Assembly (NCBI GenBank): GCA_003445895.1
Contig: DMCD01000175.1
Location: forward strand, 3,851 to 13,737
Length of the DNA: 9,887 bases
Reading direction: 5' to 3'
DNA from: Lachnoclostridium sp.
GTDB taxonomy: Bacteria; Bacillota; Clostridia; Lachnospirales; Lachnospiraceae
Under the pieces are notes generated by a model. The model had not been told where the DNA came from and ran no database searches. It saw nothing but the letters and a program-made list of their open reading frames with translations. Positions 1 through 6,326 of this stretch are shown in pieces. Each line of letters begins with the position of its first letter. Positions within the stretch are counted from its first letter, which is position 1. The translations under genes and the position numbers were made by a program.

Positions 1-393
1 CTGATGGTTCTGGCCCAGGTGGTGCTGATCACCCCGATTGTGGTGGGAAACATGGAGAGCTTCGTGTCCGGGGTGGCGGAGCCGATCCGGGAAACCGCCG
101 CGGGGCTCGGGCTCGGACGCATGAAGACACTCCTTCTCATTGCGGGAGAGTGCAGATACCAGATATTCTTCACCTATCTGCTGTCCTTCTCCCGGGCGAT
201 CGCCGAGGTCGGCGCGGTCAGCATGGTGGGCGGCGCCATCGCCTGGAAAACCAACGTCATGACCACGGCCATCATGCAGTACACAAACCGGGGCAATTTT
301 TCCCTGGGCGTGGCGCTGGGACTGATCCTGTTAAGCATTTCCCTTATCATCAACATTGTCATCACGATGCTGCAGAGGAGGTTTGACCGATGA
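1..393 (+). CDS. tupB: Tungstate ABC transporter permease, TupB-type (5' end missing)
   Basis: This is the C-terminal 130 residues of an inner-membrane ABC permease; the reading frame is open from base 1, so the start lies before the window. Visible are a hydrophobic segment (about residues 4-16), the cytoplasmic EAA-type coupling loop (about 31-48, ETAAGLGLG followed by a hydrophobic stretch), a middle hydrophobic segment containing AIAEVGAVSMVGGAI (67-80), and a last membrane helix (about 101-123) ending in a basic tail QRRFDR. The AEVGAV...VGG...TNVMTTAI...GNF pattern is the one I know from TupB (tungstate) permeases rather than ModB. The metal assignment also rests on the AOR and pterin-cofactor genes nearby. 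The stop overlaps the tupC start by 4 nt (ATGA), so the two are probably translated together. The substrate-binding protein TupA would be expected just upstream, outside this window. Confidence 0.85.
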   Translation: MMVLAQVVLITPIVVGNMESFVSGVAEPIRETAAGLGLGRMKTLLLIAGECRYQIFFTYLLSFSRAIAEVGAVSMVGGAIAWKTNVMTTAIMQYTNRGNFSLGVALGLILLSISLIINIVITMLQRRFDR

Positions 394-1046
394 AAATACC
401 TGCACTGCAGAAGCAGTATGACGGGCGCATGGTTCTTGATACGCCGGAGCTTACCATGGAGAAGGGGAAGCTTTACGCGCTTCTGGGGGCCAATGGCAGC
501 GGCAAATCCACCTTTGCCAGGATTCTTGCCGGGATTATTCCCTCCGACAATCACAGAAGGCTTCCGGAGAACTGCCGCGTGGGATACCTTCCCCAGAAGG
601 GGTACGCCTTCCGGACAACGGTTCTGAAAAACATTCTTCTGGGAAATGGGGACGAAAAGAAGGCGCAGGAGCTGATCCGGGACTTTTCCCTGGAGGACCT
701 TAAGCGGCAGCAGGCAAGGAGCCTGTCCGGCGGGGAGATTCAGCGGATGTGCCTGGCAAGGATCCTGATGAAAACCTATGACCTGCTGATTCTGGATGAG
801 CCGACCTCCGCCATGGACCGGAAGTCCATTCTCCGCTCGGAGGAGATTCTGGGAGAGCGCAGAGACGGGGGCGATACCATCCTTCTGATCACCCATTCCG
901 TGCAGCAGGCATCCCGCCTGGCCGATGAGGTGATATTTCTGGACGGGGGAAAACTGATAGAGCAGGGTGCGGCAGGTGAGGTGCTGCACGCGCCGAAGAT
1001 GCCGGAAACCCGGGAATTTCTGGAGTTTTTCGGGGTGATACGTTAA
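390..1046 (+). CDS. tupC: Tungstate ABC transporter ATP-binding protein, TupC-type
   Basis: This is a 218-residue ABC ATPase that would power the adjacent permease at the cytoplasmic face of the membrane. All core motifs are present: Walker A GANGSGKST (33-41), Q-loop glutamine at Q69 (LPQK), signature LSGGE (112-116), Walker B LLILDEP (132-138) and the switch histidine H169 (ITHS). It is short and has no C-terminal TOBE domain, unlike ModC, which fits TupC. The start is set by AGGAGG 8 nt upstream, inside the 3' end of tupB, and by the 4-nt gene overlap. Tungstate as substrate is inferred from the TupB-like permease and the downstream AOR and cofactor genes; molybdate cannot be excluded from sequence alone. 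Confidence 0.85.
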   Translation: MKIPALQKQYDGRMVLDTPELTMEKGKLYALLGANGSGKSTFARILAGIIPSDNHRRLPENCRVGYLPQKGYAFRTTVLKNILLGNGDEKKAQELIRDFSLEDLKRQQARSLSGGEIQRMCLARILMKTYDLLILDEPTSAMDRKSILRSEEILGERRDGGDTILLITHSVQQASRLADEVIFLDGGKLIEQGAAGEVLHAPKMPETREFLEFFGVIR

Positions 1047-1080
1047 CATGCCTTGAATATTCGGACAGAGGAGAGTTTTC

Positions 1081-1884
1081 ATGGAATTCACGAAAGAACA
1101 GCGGGAGAGATACGCGAGACACTTTGTGCTGAAGGAGATTGGTGAGGAAGGTCAGAGAAAGCTTTCGGAGGCGAAGGTGCTGGTGATCGGTGCAGGCGGC
1201 CTCGGAAGCGCCTCCCTCCTCTATCTGGCGGCAGCCGGTGTGGGAATCCTTGGGGTGGCGGATTTCGATACGGTTGATGTTTCCAACCTGCAGCGGCAGA
1301 TCATCCACCGGACCGACCGGGCGGGCATGGCAAAGACAGAGTCGGCGGCCATATCCATCGGCGGGCTGAATCCGGAGGTGCAGGTGCGCCAGTTCCGGGA
1401 CCGGGTGACGGTTGACAACATTCTGCCTCTGATCGGGGAGTATGATTTCATCATCGATGCGACCGACAGCTTCGAGTCCAAGCTTCTGGTCAATGATGCA
1501 TGTGTCCTGGCGAAAAAGCCCTTCAGCCACGCCGGGATCATCCGGTTTGAGGGGCAGGCCATGACCTGGGTGCCGGGGCAGGGCCCCTGCATCCGCTGCG
1601 TGATGGGAGACGTTCCGCCCAGAAACATGGTGGCCAGCGGAGCCCAGGTGGGCGTCCTCGGCGCGGCTGTCGGAGTACTGGGCAGCATTCAGGCGACGGA
1701 GGCCATCAAGTTCATCACCGGCCGGGGAAAGCTCCTGACCGGACGGCTTCTTCTCTTTGACGGGCTTTCCATGCAGTTTACCGAGATGGAGATGAAGACG
1801 GGGAACCCCCACTGCCGGATCTGCGGCGTGCACGCGGATATCACAAGCCTTGCGGAGAACCGGCTGGAATACGAACAGGGCTGA
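1081..1884 (+). CDS. MoeB/ThiF/HesA-family adenylyltransferase (E1-like), lacking the usual active-site cysteine
   Basis: This 267-residue cytoplasmic enzyme belongs to the E1-like family that uses ATP to adenylate the C-terminal glycine of a MoaD/ThiS carrier. Visible are the nucleotide-binding loop GAGGLGS (37-43), DFDTVDVSNLQRQ with the family's Asp and Arg (61-73), the lysine in GMAKTESA (82-89), IDATDS (125-130), and a zinc tetrad C170-C173 and C245-C248. At the position where MoeB/ThiF proteins carry a cysteine (TC.EAGV in relatives), this protein reads ASGAQVGVLG (185-194), with glycine 187 in place of the cysteine by alignment to the following GSIQATEAIK. It should still adenylate but may not form a thioester or acyl disulfide. 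It lies 34 nt after tupC with a GAGGAG site 7 nt before the start, so it is probably co-transcribed. Its likely partner is the MoaD-like protein encoded convergently at 1957-2154. Confidence 0.85.
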   Translation: MEFTKEQRERYARHFVLKEIGEEGQRKLSEAKVLVIGAGGLGSASLLYLAAAGVGILGVADFDTVDVSNLQRQIIHRTDRAGMAKTESAAISIGGLNPEVQVRQFRDRVTVDNILPLIGEYDFIIDATDSFESKLLVNDACVLAKKPFSHAGIIRFEGQAMTWVPGQGPCIRCVMGDVPPRNMVASGAQVGVLGAAVGVLGSIQATEAIKFITGRGKLLTGRLLLFDGLSMQFTEMEMKTGNPHCRICGVHADITSLAENRLEYEQG

Positions 1885-1885
1885 T

Positions 1886-1925
1886 AAAAAAGGAGAAGCG
1901 TCCCGAAAGACGCTTCTCCTTTTTT
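1886..1925. terminator. Bidirectional intrinsic terminator between convergent operons
   Basis: A perfect 17-bp inverted repeat (1886-1902 with 1909-1925) encloses the 6-nt loop CCGAAA. The left arm begins with six A and the right arm ends with six T, so RNA from either strand forms a GC-rich core (GGAGAAGCGTC/GACGCTTCTCC) followed by a U-tract. It begins 1 nt after the adenylyltransferase stop and 31 nt beyond the end of the convergent MoaD-like gene. It therefore fits as a shared terminator for the tup and AOR operons. Confidence 0.93.
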
Positions 1926-1956
1926 ATATTCCGGAATCAGCTGCCGGGAGGACAGA

Positions 1957-2154
1957 TCAGCCCCCGCCCAGCAGATGGATAACCTCCAGCACGTCGTTTT
2001 CGCCGATGACGGCGGCAGCGTACTCCTCCGGCCAGATGACCGTTTTGTTCAGCTTCACGACCAGCTTCGGCCAGGTAAACTTATTCTCTGTGATCACATC
2101 CTGTACGGTAAGTCCTTCCCGCCAGCCGGGATAGGGCCGGTTGTTCAGAGTCAT
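1957..2154 (-). CDS. MoaD/ThiS-family ubiquitin-like sulfur carrier protein, AOR-linked
   Basis: This 65-residue beta-grasp carrier has the pattern LTVQDVITE (15-23), LVVKLNKTVIWPEEYA (31-46) and ENDVLEVIHLLGGG (52-65), ending in the free C-terminal glycines that E1-like enzymes adenylate. In molybdopterin biosynthesis the thiocarboxylated MoaD tail supplies the dithiolene sulfurs; ThiS does the same for thiazole. The sequence alone resembles ThiS as much as MoaD. Its place as last gene of the AOR operon argues for a role in the tungstopterin cofactor. The start overlaps the AOR stop (ATGA), with AAGGAGG 7 nt upstream inside the AOR gene, so translation is probably coupled to that of the enzyme. 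The matching activating enzyme is probably the one encoded at 1081-1884, just across the terminator. Confidence 0.88.
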   Translation of the reverse strand: MTLNNRPYPGWREGLTVQDVITENKFTWPKLVVKLNKTVIWPEEYAAAVIGENDVLEVIHLLGGG

Positions 2155-4376
2155 CAGACTTCCTCCTTCAGAAGGGGTTCCACAACTTCAAGGAGCTCCG
2201 GGAGATCCATGCCCAGTTCCTTCAGATGCTTCACCGTGGGAACGCCGTTCATGGTCCAGCCGCGCTTGGGATATACGGCATCGATAAGGGTCTGGTACCG
2301 GTCTTCACGGAACTTGCGGGTGGCGGCCATGCGCTCTTTGAGACTCATGCTCTTCACCTGCTCTTCGGTGTAGCCGGCCAGCTCCACCAGCTGACTGTCA
2401 TAGCGTTCCTCTCTCCAGAGGTACTCATCCTCAAAGACCGGTCCTGCGGAGCGGTAGGGGATGGCGTCGTTGGCGCGGAGCCCCTTGCCCATGCGGATGT
2501 TGAAGATTCTCTGGAAGTTGTAGACACGCTCGGACTGCTTAATCATGTCCGGAATGTCAATCTTCTTACCGGTCACGCCGTAATAGAGATCCAGATAGTT
2601 CTGCACATGCTCGGGAACCATCTTCGGGTCATCGGTGGTGGCGTTGTCCGCGGGAACAATATCATTCCACGGCAGCTTGCAGAAGCCCATGAGACCGAAC
2701 CAGGTGCGGAACATGGGATAGAAGTACAGTGCTTCCGCCTTGTCCTCGAAGGTCGGGATCTGGTTATTGACCTGATCCATGAAGATCAGCCACGCCTCGT
2801 CGTGCTGCGGGCCCTTGTTGGTGAGACCATAGCCGCCCTGCTGTGCCAGGGATTCCTTTGCGGAGTACTCGGAGTACTCGAGGCCCTTCTGCTCCATGCC
2901 GAAATCGTTCATTTCATTCAGATCGCCCCAGCCCTGGGCAGCGAAGTATTCCTTCTGCTTGTGGATGCCGAGACCGGCGATTTTGCCGAAGCCCTCGTTT
3001 CGGGAAATCTGATGCATCATCTCCAGATCGGCAGCTGCATTGCCCCAGGTAAGCTCCAGGCCTCCGGTGCGCTCCTTGTTGAGAATTCCTCTCTCGTAGC
3101 ACTCCATCAGGAAAGCGGTCATGGTGCCGTAGGAAATGGTATCCAGACCGTAGGTATCGCAGTAGAAGTTCAGCTCCAGGACCTCCTGGGGATTGTAGAT
3201 GCCGCAGCTGGGGCCGAGGCCTGCCGCGCTCTCATACTCCGGACCGTCCACGCAGACCCGCTGTCCCTTGTAGGGGCCGGTCTTTAACAGGAAGTGATCG
3301 GAAGCCTTGGCGCAGGCCAGGGAGCAGCCGTACCAGCATCCGTCCGCCGCGCCCTGGGTCAGCCAGTCGGACTTGAAGACCTTTGCCGTCATCTCATCGA
3401 TGCCCGGCGCATCGCCGAACTTGAAGTTGTGGGTCGGGACGATATCGTAGTCCGCCAGGGTGCGCAGGGAATAGGCAGTGCCGACGCCGCGCATGTCATT
3501 CTGCTTGCTGTCGTTTAAGGCAACCTCCCGGTGGAACTTATGTCCGGTCCTGTTGATGATGGAGATATCGAAGCAGTCATTCAGGTTGTTCTTTACGCCG
3601 TCGATCTTGCATACCAGAGCCTTGATGCCCTTGTCGCGGAACACGCGGCCGATGCCGCCGCGGCCGGCCTGCTTCAGGCGGGTAACGCCCCGGTGCGGGT
3701 CATAGAAGGAAAAGTTCAGCATGCCGATGTTGCTGTACTTTGCCGCGGATCCTGCACATGCAACGGCGATGTTCTTCTTGTCATTCTCATCGTCCGCATA
3801 CATGGCTGTCAGCTCTTCGCACATGACGTGGGCGTCAAAATGCTCCAGCGGAGCTTCCTCGAAGGAGATGGTTCCCTTCGTGGCGTCAATGACGACGATC
3901 AGGTCCCTGTTGGACTTTCCGGCGATCTCCAGGGCATCAAAGCCCGCAAACTTGAGGTAGGGACCGAAGAAGCCGCCTACGTTGGAGTCGATCGGAATAT
4001 CCGTCAGCGGGGAAATGGTGCAGACCAGGGTCTTTCCGGTGCCGCCGTACTGGGTAATGCCGGCGACCGGACCGGGAGACATGACGATCTCATTCTCCGG
4101 GGAATCCCAGCGGGTATCCGGAGTTACCGCATCCCAGAGGTAGCGCAGGCAGTAGCCCTTGCCGCCGGTGAATTTCTCTTTTACCTCTTCCGGGATATCG
4201 GAGATCTTCGCGGTGCGATCTCCCACGTTGATGGTGAGGATCTTATCGGTGTAGCCGCGGTGAAGCGGGGTTTTCTCATAGGAAGTCTCGCCCAGAAGTA
4301 CATGGGCTGCCTTCATCTTCGCGAGCTCTTCGGCAGAAGGAGCCTGATATCTCGGAACATTGCAAATATGAATCAT
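2154..4376 (-). CDS. Tungsten-containing aldehyde:ferredoxin oxidoreductase family protein
   Basis: This 740-residue AOR-family oxidoreductase should hold a bis-pterin tungsten (or molybdenum) cofactor and one [4Fe-4S] cluster; the family oxidises aldehydes to acids or runs the reverse reaction with low-potential electrons. The N-terminal AOR domain starts near GYTDKILTINV (41-51), with NVGGFFGPYLKFAGFDALEI (132-151) and AGRGGIGRVF (237-246). The middle domain carries the cluster cysteines C347, C351 and C355, then GPEYESAAGLG (378-388) and CDTYGLD (406-412). A likely fourth cluster cysteine is C566 in FGLMGFCKL. KGPQHDEAW (521-529) matches the conserved His region. It is longer than the roughly 600-residue archaeal AORs, with about 40 extra N-terminal residues. 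The start at 4376 is set by AGGAGG 9 nt upstream; the open frame further upstream only mirrors the ferredoxin gene. The aldehyde substrate cannot be read from the sequence. Confidence 0.93.
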   Translation of the reverse strand: MIHICNVPRYQAPSAEELAKMKAAHVLLGETSYEKTPLHRGYTDKILTINVGDRTAKISDIPEEVKEKFTGGKGYCLRYLWDAVTPDTRWDSPENEIVMSPGPVAGITQYGGTGKTLVCTISPLTDIPIDSNVGGFFGPYLKFAGFDALEIAGKSNRDLIVVIDATKGTISFEEAPLEHFDAHVMCEELTAMYADDENDKKNIAVACAGSAAKYSNIGMLNFSFYDPHRGVTRLKQAGRGGIGRVFRDKGIKALVCKIDGVKNNLNDCFDISIINRTGHKFHREVALNDSKQNDMRGVGTAYSLRTLADYDIVPTHNFKFGDAPGIDEMTAKVFKSDWLTQGAADGCWYGCSLACAKASDHFLLKTGPYKGQRVCVDGPEYESAAGLGPSCGIYNPQEVLELNFYCDTYGLDTISYGTMTAFLMECYERGILNKERTGGLELTWGNAAADLEMMHQISRNEGFGKIAGLGIHKQKEYFAAQGWGDLNEMNDFGMEQKGLEYSEYSAKESLAQQGGYGLTNKGPQHDEAWLIFMDQVNNQIPTFEDKAEALYFYPMFRTWFGLMGFCKLPWNDIVPADNATTDDPKMVPEHVQNYLDLYYGVTGKKIDIPDMIKQSERVYNFQRIFNIRMGKGLRANDAIPYRSAGPVFEDEYLWREERYDSQLVELAGYTEEQVKSMSLKERMAATRKFREDRYQTLIDAVYPKRGWTMNGVPTVKHLKELGMDLPELLEVVEPLLKEEV

Positions 4377-4393
4377 CTTGGATTTCCTCCTTC

Positions 4394-4780
4394 TTATGCC
4401 TCTTCGATGCGAATGGCGCCGGTGGGACATGCTTTTACGCACAGACCGCAGGCGATGCACTTGCTGGGTTCGCTTCTGTCGTCACACTGTACCATCACCT
4501 GCTCGGGGCAGAAGCCGGTGCACATGAGGCATCCCACGCACTCCTTCCGGTTCAGCATGTATACGCCCTTCGGATTCTGCCTGATGACGCAGGTATTGCA
4601 CACTTCAGCGCACTTTCCGCACTGATTGCATATATGAATCGTATGGGATCCGTCTTCGTTGTCGTCCACACGGATACAGGAGAGAGCCGGATCGTTTGTT
4701 TTGTAATAAGCCTGGGAACAGGCAGCCTCGCAGGAATGACATCCGATGCAGAGGCTTTCATCCTTTGCTAATCTTTTCAC
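4394..4780 (-). CDS. Four-cluster [4Fe-4S] polyferredoxin subunit, AOR electron-transfer partner
   Basis: This 128-residue iron-sulfur protein carries four CX2CX2CX3C motifs. Counting from the start chosen here they are at C11-C21, C51-C61, C81-C91 and C108-C118; the last two are followed by Pro as in bacterial ferredoxins. The layout resembles the HycB/HybA/DmsB-like electron-transfer subunits, which pass electrons between a pterin enzyme and an external acceptor. No signal peptide is visible, so it is cytoplasmic. It lies 17 nt upstream of the AOR gene on the same strand, and probably forms a complex with that enzyme. I chose the GTG at 4780 because it lies 8 nt after AGGAGG; an in-frame GTG three codons earlier (4789) overlaps that ribosome binding site and is unlikely to be used. 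No FAD/NAD-binding subunit gene follows, unlike some multi-subunit bacterial AORs. Confidence 0.9.
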   Translation of the reverse strand: MKRLAKDESLCIGCHSCEAACSQAYYKTNDPALSCIRVDDNEDGSHTIHICNQCGKCAEVCNTCVIRQNPKGVYMLNRKECVGCLMCTGFCPEQVMVQCDDRSEPSKCIACGLCVKACPTGAIRIEEA

Positions 4781-4815
4781 TGTGAACACCTCCTAAAAGC
4801 GGTTAACTCCAAATA

Positions 4816-4844
4816 ATTATACTATATATGTGAAACAACCTCAA
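4816..4844 (-). promoter_or_regulatory. Predicted sigma-A promoter of the ferredoxin-AOR-moaD-like operon
   Basis: On the - strand there is a TTGAGG -35 box (4839-4844), a 17-nt spacer, and a perfect TATAAT -10 box (4816-4821). Transcription would begin near 4809, leaving about 28 nt of leader with the AGGAGG of the ferredoxin gene. It sits in the most AT-rich stretch of the window, which supports it as a real promoter. Confidence 0.8.
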
Positions 4845-4855
4845 AATAATGAAAT

Positions 4856-4886
4856 AACCCCTTATTCCGCTTTGGAATAAGTGGCC
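4856..4886 (-). repeat. Inverted repeat: moeA terminator hairpin or AOR-operon operator
   Basis: CTTATTCC (4861-4868) and GGAATAAG (4874-4881) form a perfect 8-bp inverted repeat around a 5-nt centre. As RNA from the - strand, one mismatch followed by two G-C and two G-U pairs extends the stem to 4856-4886. The hairpin starts 35 nt after the moeA stop and is followed by a T-rich but interrupted run, so it could be a modest terminator. It is also centred about 62 bp upstream of the predicted AOR-operon start site, a usual place for an activator. The sequence does not decide between the two. Confidence 0.6.
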
Positions 4887-4920
4887 TGAATGCTGATAAG
4901 ATAACAGCAAAGACTGCGGA

Positions 4921-6138
4921 TCAGCTGTCAAACCGGTGGACCATAACCTCTTCTCCGGCTGATATGCCCTCGCATTCTCCGGGCACGCTGATATAGCCGT
5001 CAGAGCCGGACAGTGTGGTAATCAGTCCTGATTTGCTGCGGATGGGGACGGCCGTAAGGTTTGCGGCGCCGGGAACAAGGCGCACCCCGTTATACTGGGT
5101 CCGGCCGTGATTGGCACCCAGGGTTTCGGAGAGCACGGCGGGGAAGGTATATTCGGTACAGGCTGCTCCTGTGAGGCGGAGGATGGCCCGTTTCACGAAC
5201 AGGTGAGCCGAGAAGGCAGCCGCAGCAGGGTGTCCCGGAAGGCCGAATACCGGCTTTTCCTGAATTATGCCGAGAATCGTGGGTTTGCCCGGCTTCATGG
5301 CGATGCCGTGCATGAGGAGTTCTCCCCGGCTCTCGATGATGCGGCAGGAGGCATCCTTGTCTCCGACGGAGCTTCCGCCGGAAAGAAGGACCATATCCGA
5401 TTCCGCGACGGCCCGGTCCAGGGCCCTGCCCAGAAGGGTTTCATCGTCGCGGATAATTCCGTAATTTACCGGTTCTGCGCCGAAGGACTGGCAGAAGGCG
5501 CAGAGCAGATGAGAGTTTACATCCCGGATCTGACCGCCCTCGGGGGTTCCGGTGACGGGGATCAGCTCATCGCCGGTGGAGAGAATGGCAACCTTCGGCT
5601 TTCTGCGGACACAGACCTCTGCACATCCGATGGCGGCCAGGGCGCCGATATCCGGGGGCGTGAGCCGCTTTCCGGCGGGCAGAACCACCTGGCCTGGCTT
5701 TACGTCATCGCCCCGGTAGATAACATTTTCCCCCGGGGAAACCGGGCGGAAGATGCCGATGGTTCCGTCTCCGTAGTCCTCCGTATATTCCTTCATAATG
5801 ACGCAGTCTGCGCCTTCGGGCAGGGCGCCGCCGGTGGGAATGGCCCGGAGCGTTCCGGCAGGAAGGGGAGAACCGGCATCCTCTCCCATGAGAATAGCCC
5901 CGTCGCAGGGCAGCATGGCGGGAATGGACTCCGAGCAGCCGAAGGTGTCATTTGCCCGGACAGCATATCCGTCCACGGTGGAGCGGTCAAAGCCGGGAAC
6001 GTATTCCGAGGCCGTGACGGCCTCTGCGGTTACCCGGAAGAGGGCTTCCGCCAGGGAAACCGTCTCGGTGCCGGTTTCTTTAAGAGAAAGAGAATCTATC
6101 AGTTTAAAAACCTCATCGGTTGACAGTACATGCAGCAT
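4921..6138 (-). CDS. moeA: Molybdopterin molybdenum/tungsten transferase MoeA
   Basis: This 405-residue enzyme inserts the oxyanion metal into adenylylated molybdopterin, the last common step of Mo/W cofactor synthesis, in the cytoplasm. Family motifs appear in order: PGFDRSTVDGYAVR (48-61), IPTGGALPEGADCVIMKE (100-117), ILSTGDELI (185-192) in the MogA-like domain, LLSGGSSVGDKD (251-262), MKPGKPTILG (281-290) and FGLPGHPAAA (298-307), then the C-terminal beta-barrel domain. Length is normal for MoeA. The start at 6138 is supported by a GGCGGAG-like site just upstream and by alignment with the family's N-terminus. It lies upstream of the ferredoxin-AOR operon on the same strand, 140 bp away and across a possible terminator. 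With an AOR next door it probably handles tungstate, but the motifs do not separate W from Mo. Confidence 0.93.
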   Translation of the reverse strand: MLHVLSTDEVFKLIDSLSLKETGTETVSLAEALFRVTAEAVTASEYVPGFDRSTVDGYAVRANDTFGCSESIPAMLPCDGAILMGEDAGSPLPAGTLRAIPTGGALPEGADCVIMKEYTEDYGDGTIGIFRPVSPGENVIYRGDDVKPGQVVLPAGKRLTPPDIGALAAIGCAEVCVRRKPKVAILSTGDELIPVTGTPEGGQIRDVNSHLLCAFCQSFGAEPVNYGIIRDDETLLGRALDRAVAESDMVLLSGGSSVGDKDASCRIIESRGELLMHGIAMKPGKPTILGIIQEKPVFGLPGHPAAAAFSAHLFVKRAILRLTGAACTEYTFPAVLSETLGANHGRTQYNGVRLVPGAANLTAVPIRSKSGLITTLSGSDGYISVPGECEGISAGEEVMVHRFDS

Positions 6139-6204
6139 GTGAATCTCCGCCTTTCCAGGATACTTTTTCCTGTCCGGCTTCCGGGAAGTCGTCAGGATTC
6201 TATC

Positions 6205-6210
6205 ATTATA
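6205..6210 (-). promoter_or_regulatory. Predicted -10 box of the moeA promoter
   Basis: The - strand reads TATAAT here, about 67 nt before the moeA start codon. The matching -35 position (6228-6233, TAACAC on the - strand) is poor, so an activator may be needed. It overlaps the promoter of the divergent hydrolase gene. Confidence 0.55.
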
Positions 6211-6228
6211 CTATGAATTTCAGCACTG

Positions 6229-6237
6229 TGTTATAAT
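6229..6237 (+). promoter_or_regulatory. Predicted extended -10 promoter of the MBL hydrolase / HD-GYP operon
   Basis: TGTTATAAT combines an upstream TG with a perfect TATAAT (6232-6237), the extended -10 form that tolerates a weak -35; the 17-bp-spaced position, 6209-6214, reads TACTAT. Transcription would start near 6244, giving a leader of about 80 nt before the gene at 6327. That leader contains a small hairpin (CGCCG/CGGCG around 6287-6301) of unknown meaning. I recognise no riboswitch in it. Confidence 0.6.
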
Positions 6238-6326
6238 GGAATACAGGAAATGATGGTGTTCTTCGGGATCAATAAGGTGATTTTTGCGCCGGGCTTCGGC
6301 GAAAAGAAGCAGAGAGGATAAATACG

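Noticed and set aside
174..1091. Long - strand open frame (305 codons) opposite tupB/tupC
   Set aside because: It is antisense to two well-motifed ABC genes, with low-complexity Pro/His/Leu-rich sequence and no recognisable domain. Such frames are common opposite GC-rich genes. The same applies to 889-1833 (-).
1850..2134. + strand 94-codon frame across the terminator
   Set aside because: It begins inside the adenylyltransferase gene, runs through the bidirectional terminator and lies antisense to the MoaD-like gene.
2862..2879. Tandem 9-bp repeat (GGAGTACTC twice)
   Set aside because: It encodes a doubled EYS in the AOR protein in frame; two copies within coding sequence are not evidence of a functional repeat.
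4377..4460. Upstream extension of the AOR frame by 28 residues
   Set aside because: The extension is Arg/His-rich and is the ferredoxin gene read in another frame. A strong AGGAGG site places the AOR start at 4376.
2226..4625. Two long + strand open frames (2226-3287 and 3531-4625) opposite the AOR and ferredoxin genes
   Set aside because: Both are shadows of the AOR/ferredoxin coding strand, with no domain motif or ribosome binding site; the second runs through both real genes.
4781..4789. GTG at 4789 as start of the ferredoxin
   Set aside because: This codon overlaps the AGGAGG site itself. The in-frame GTG at 4780 has the ideal 8-nt spacing.
5107..6123. + strand open frame of 338 codons opposite moeA
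   Set aside because: It mirrors the moeA codons; its Gly/Asp/Arg-rich sequence has no family signature.
6244..6326. Leader of the hydrolase gene as a riboswitch
   Set aside because: Only one small hairpin is visible, and I find no conserved core of a known cyclic-nucleotide or Mo/W-cofactor riboswitch.
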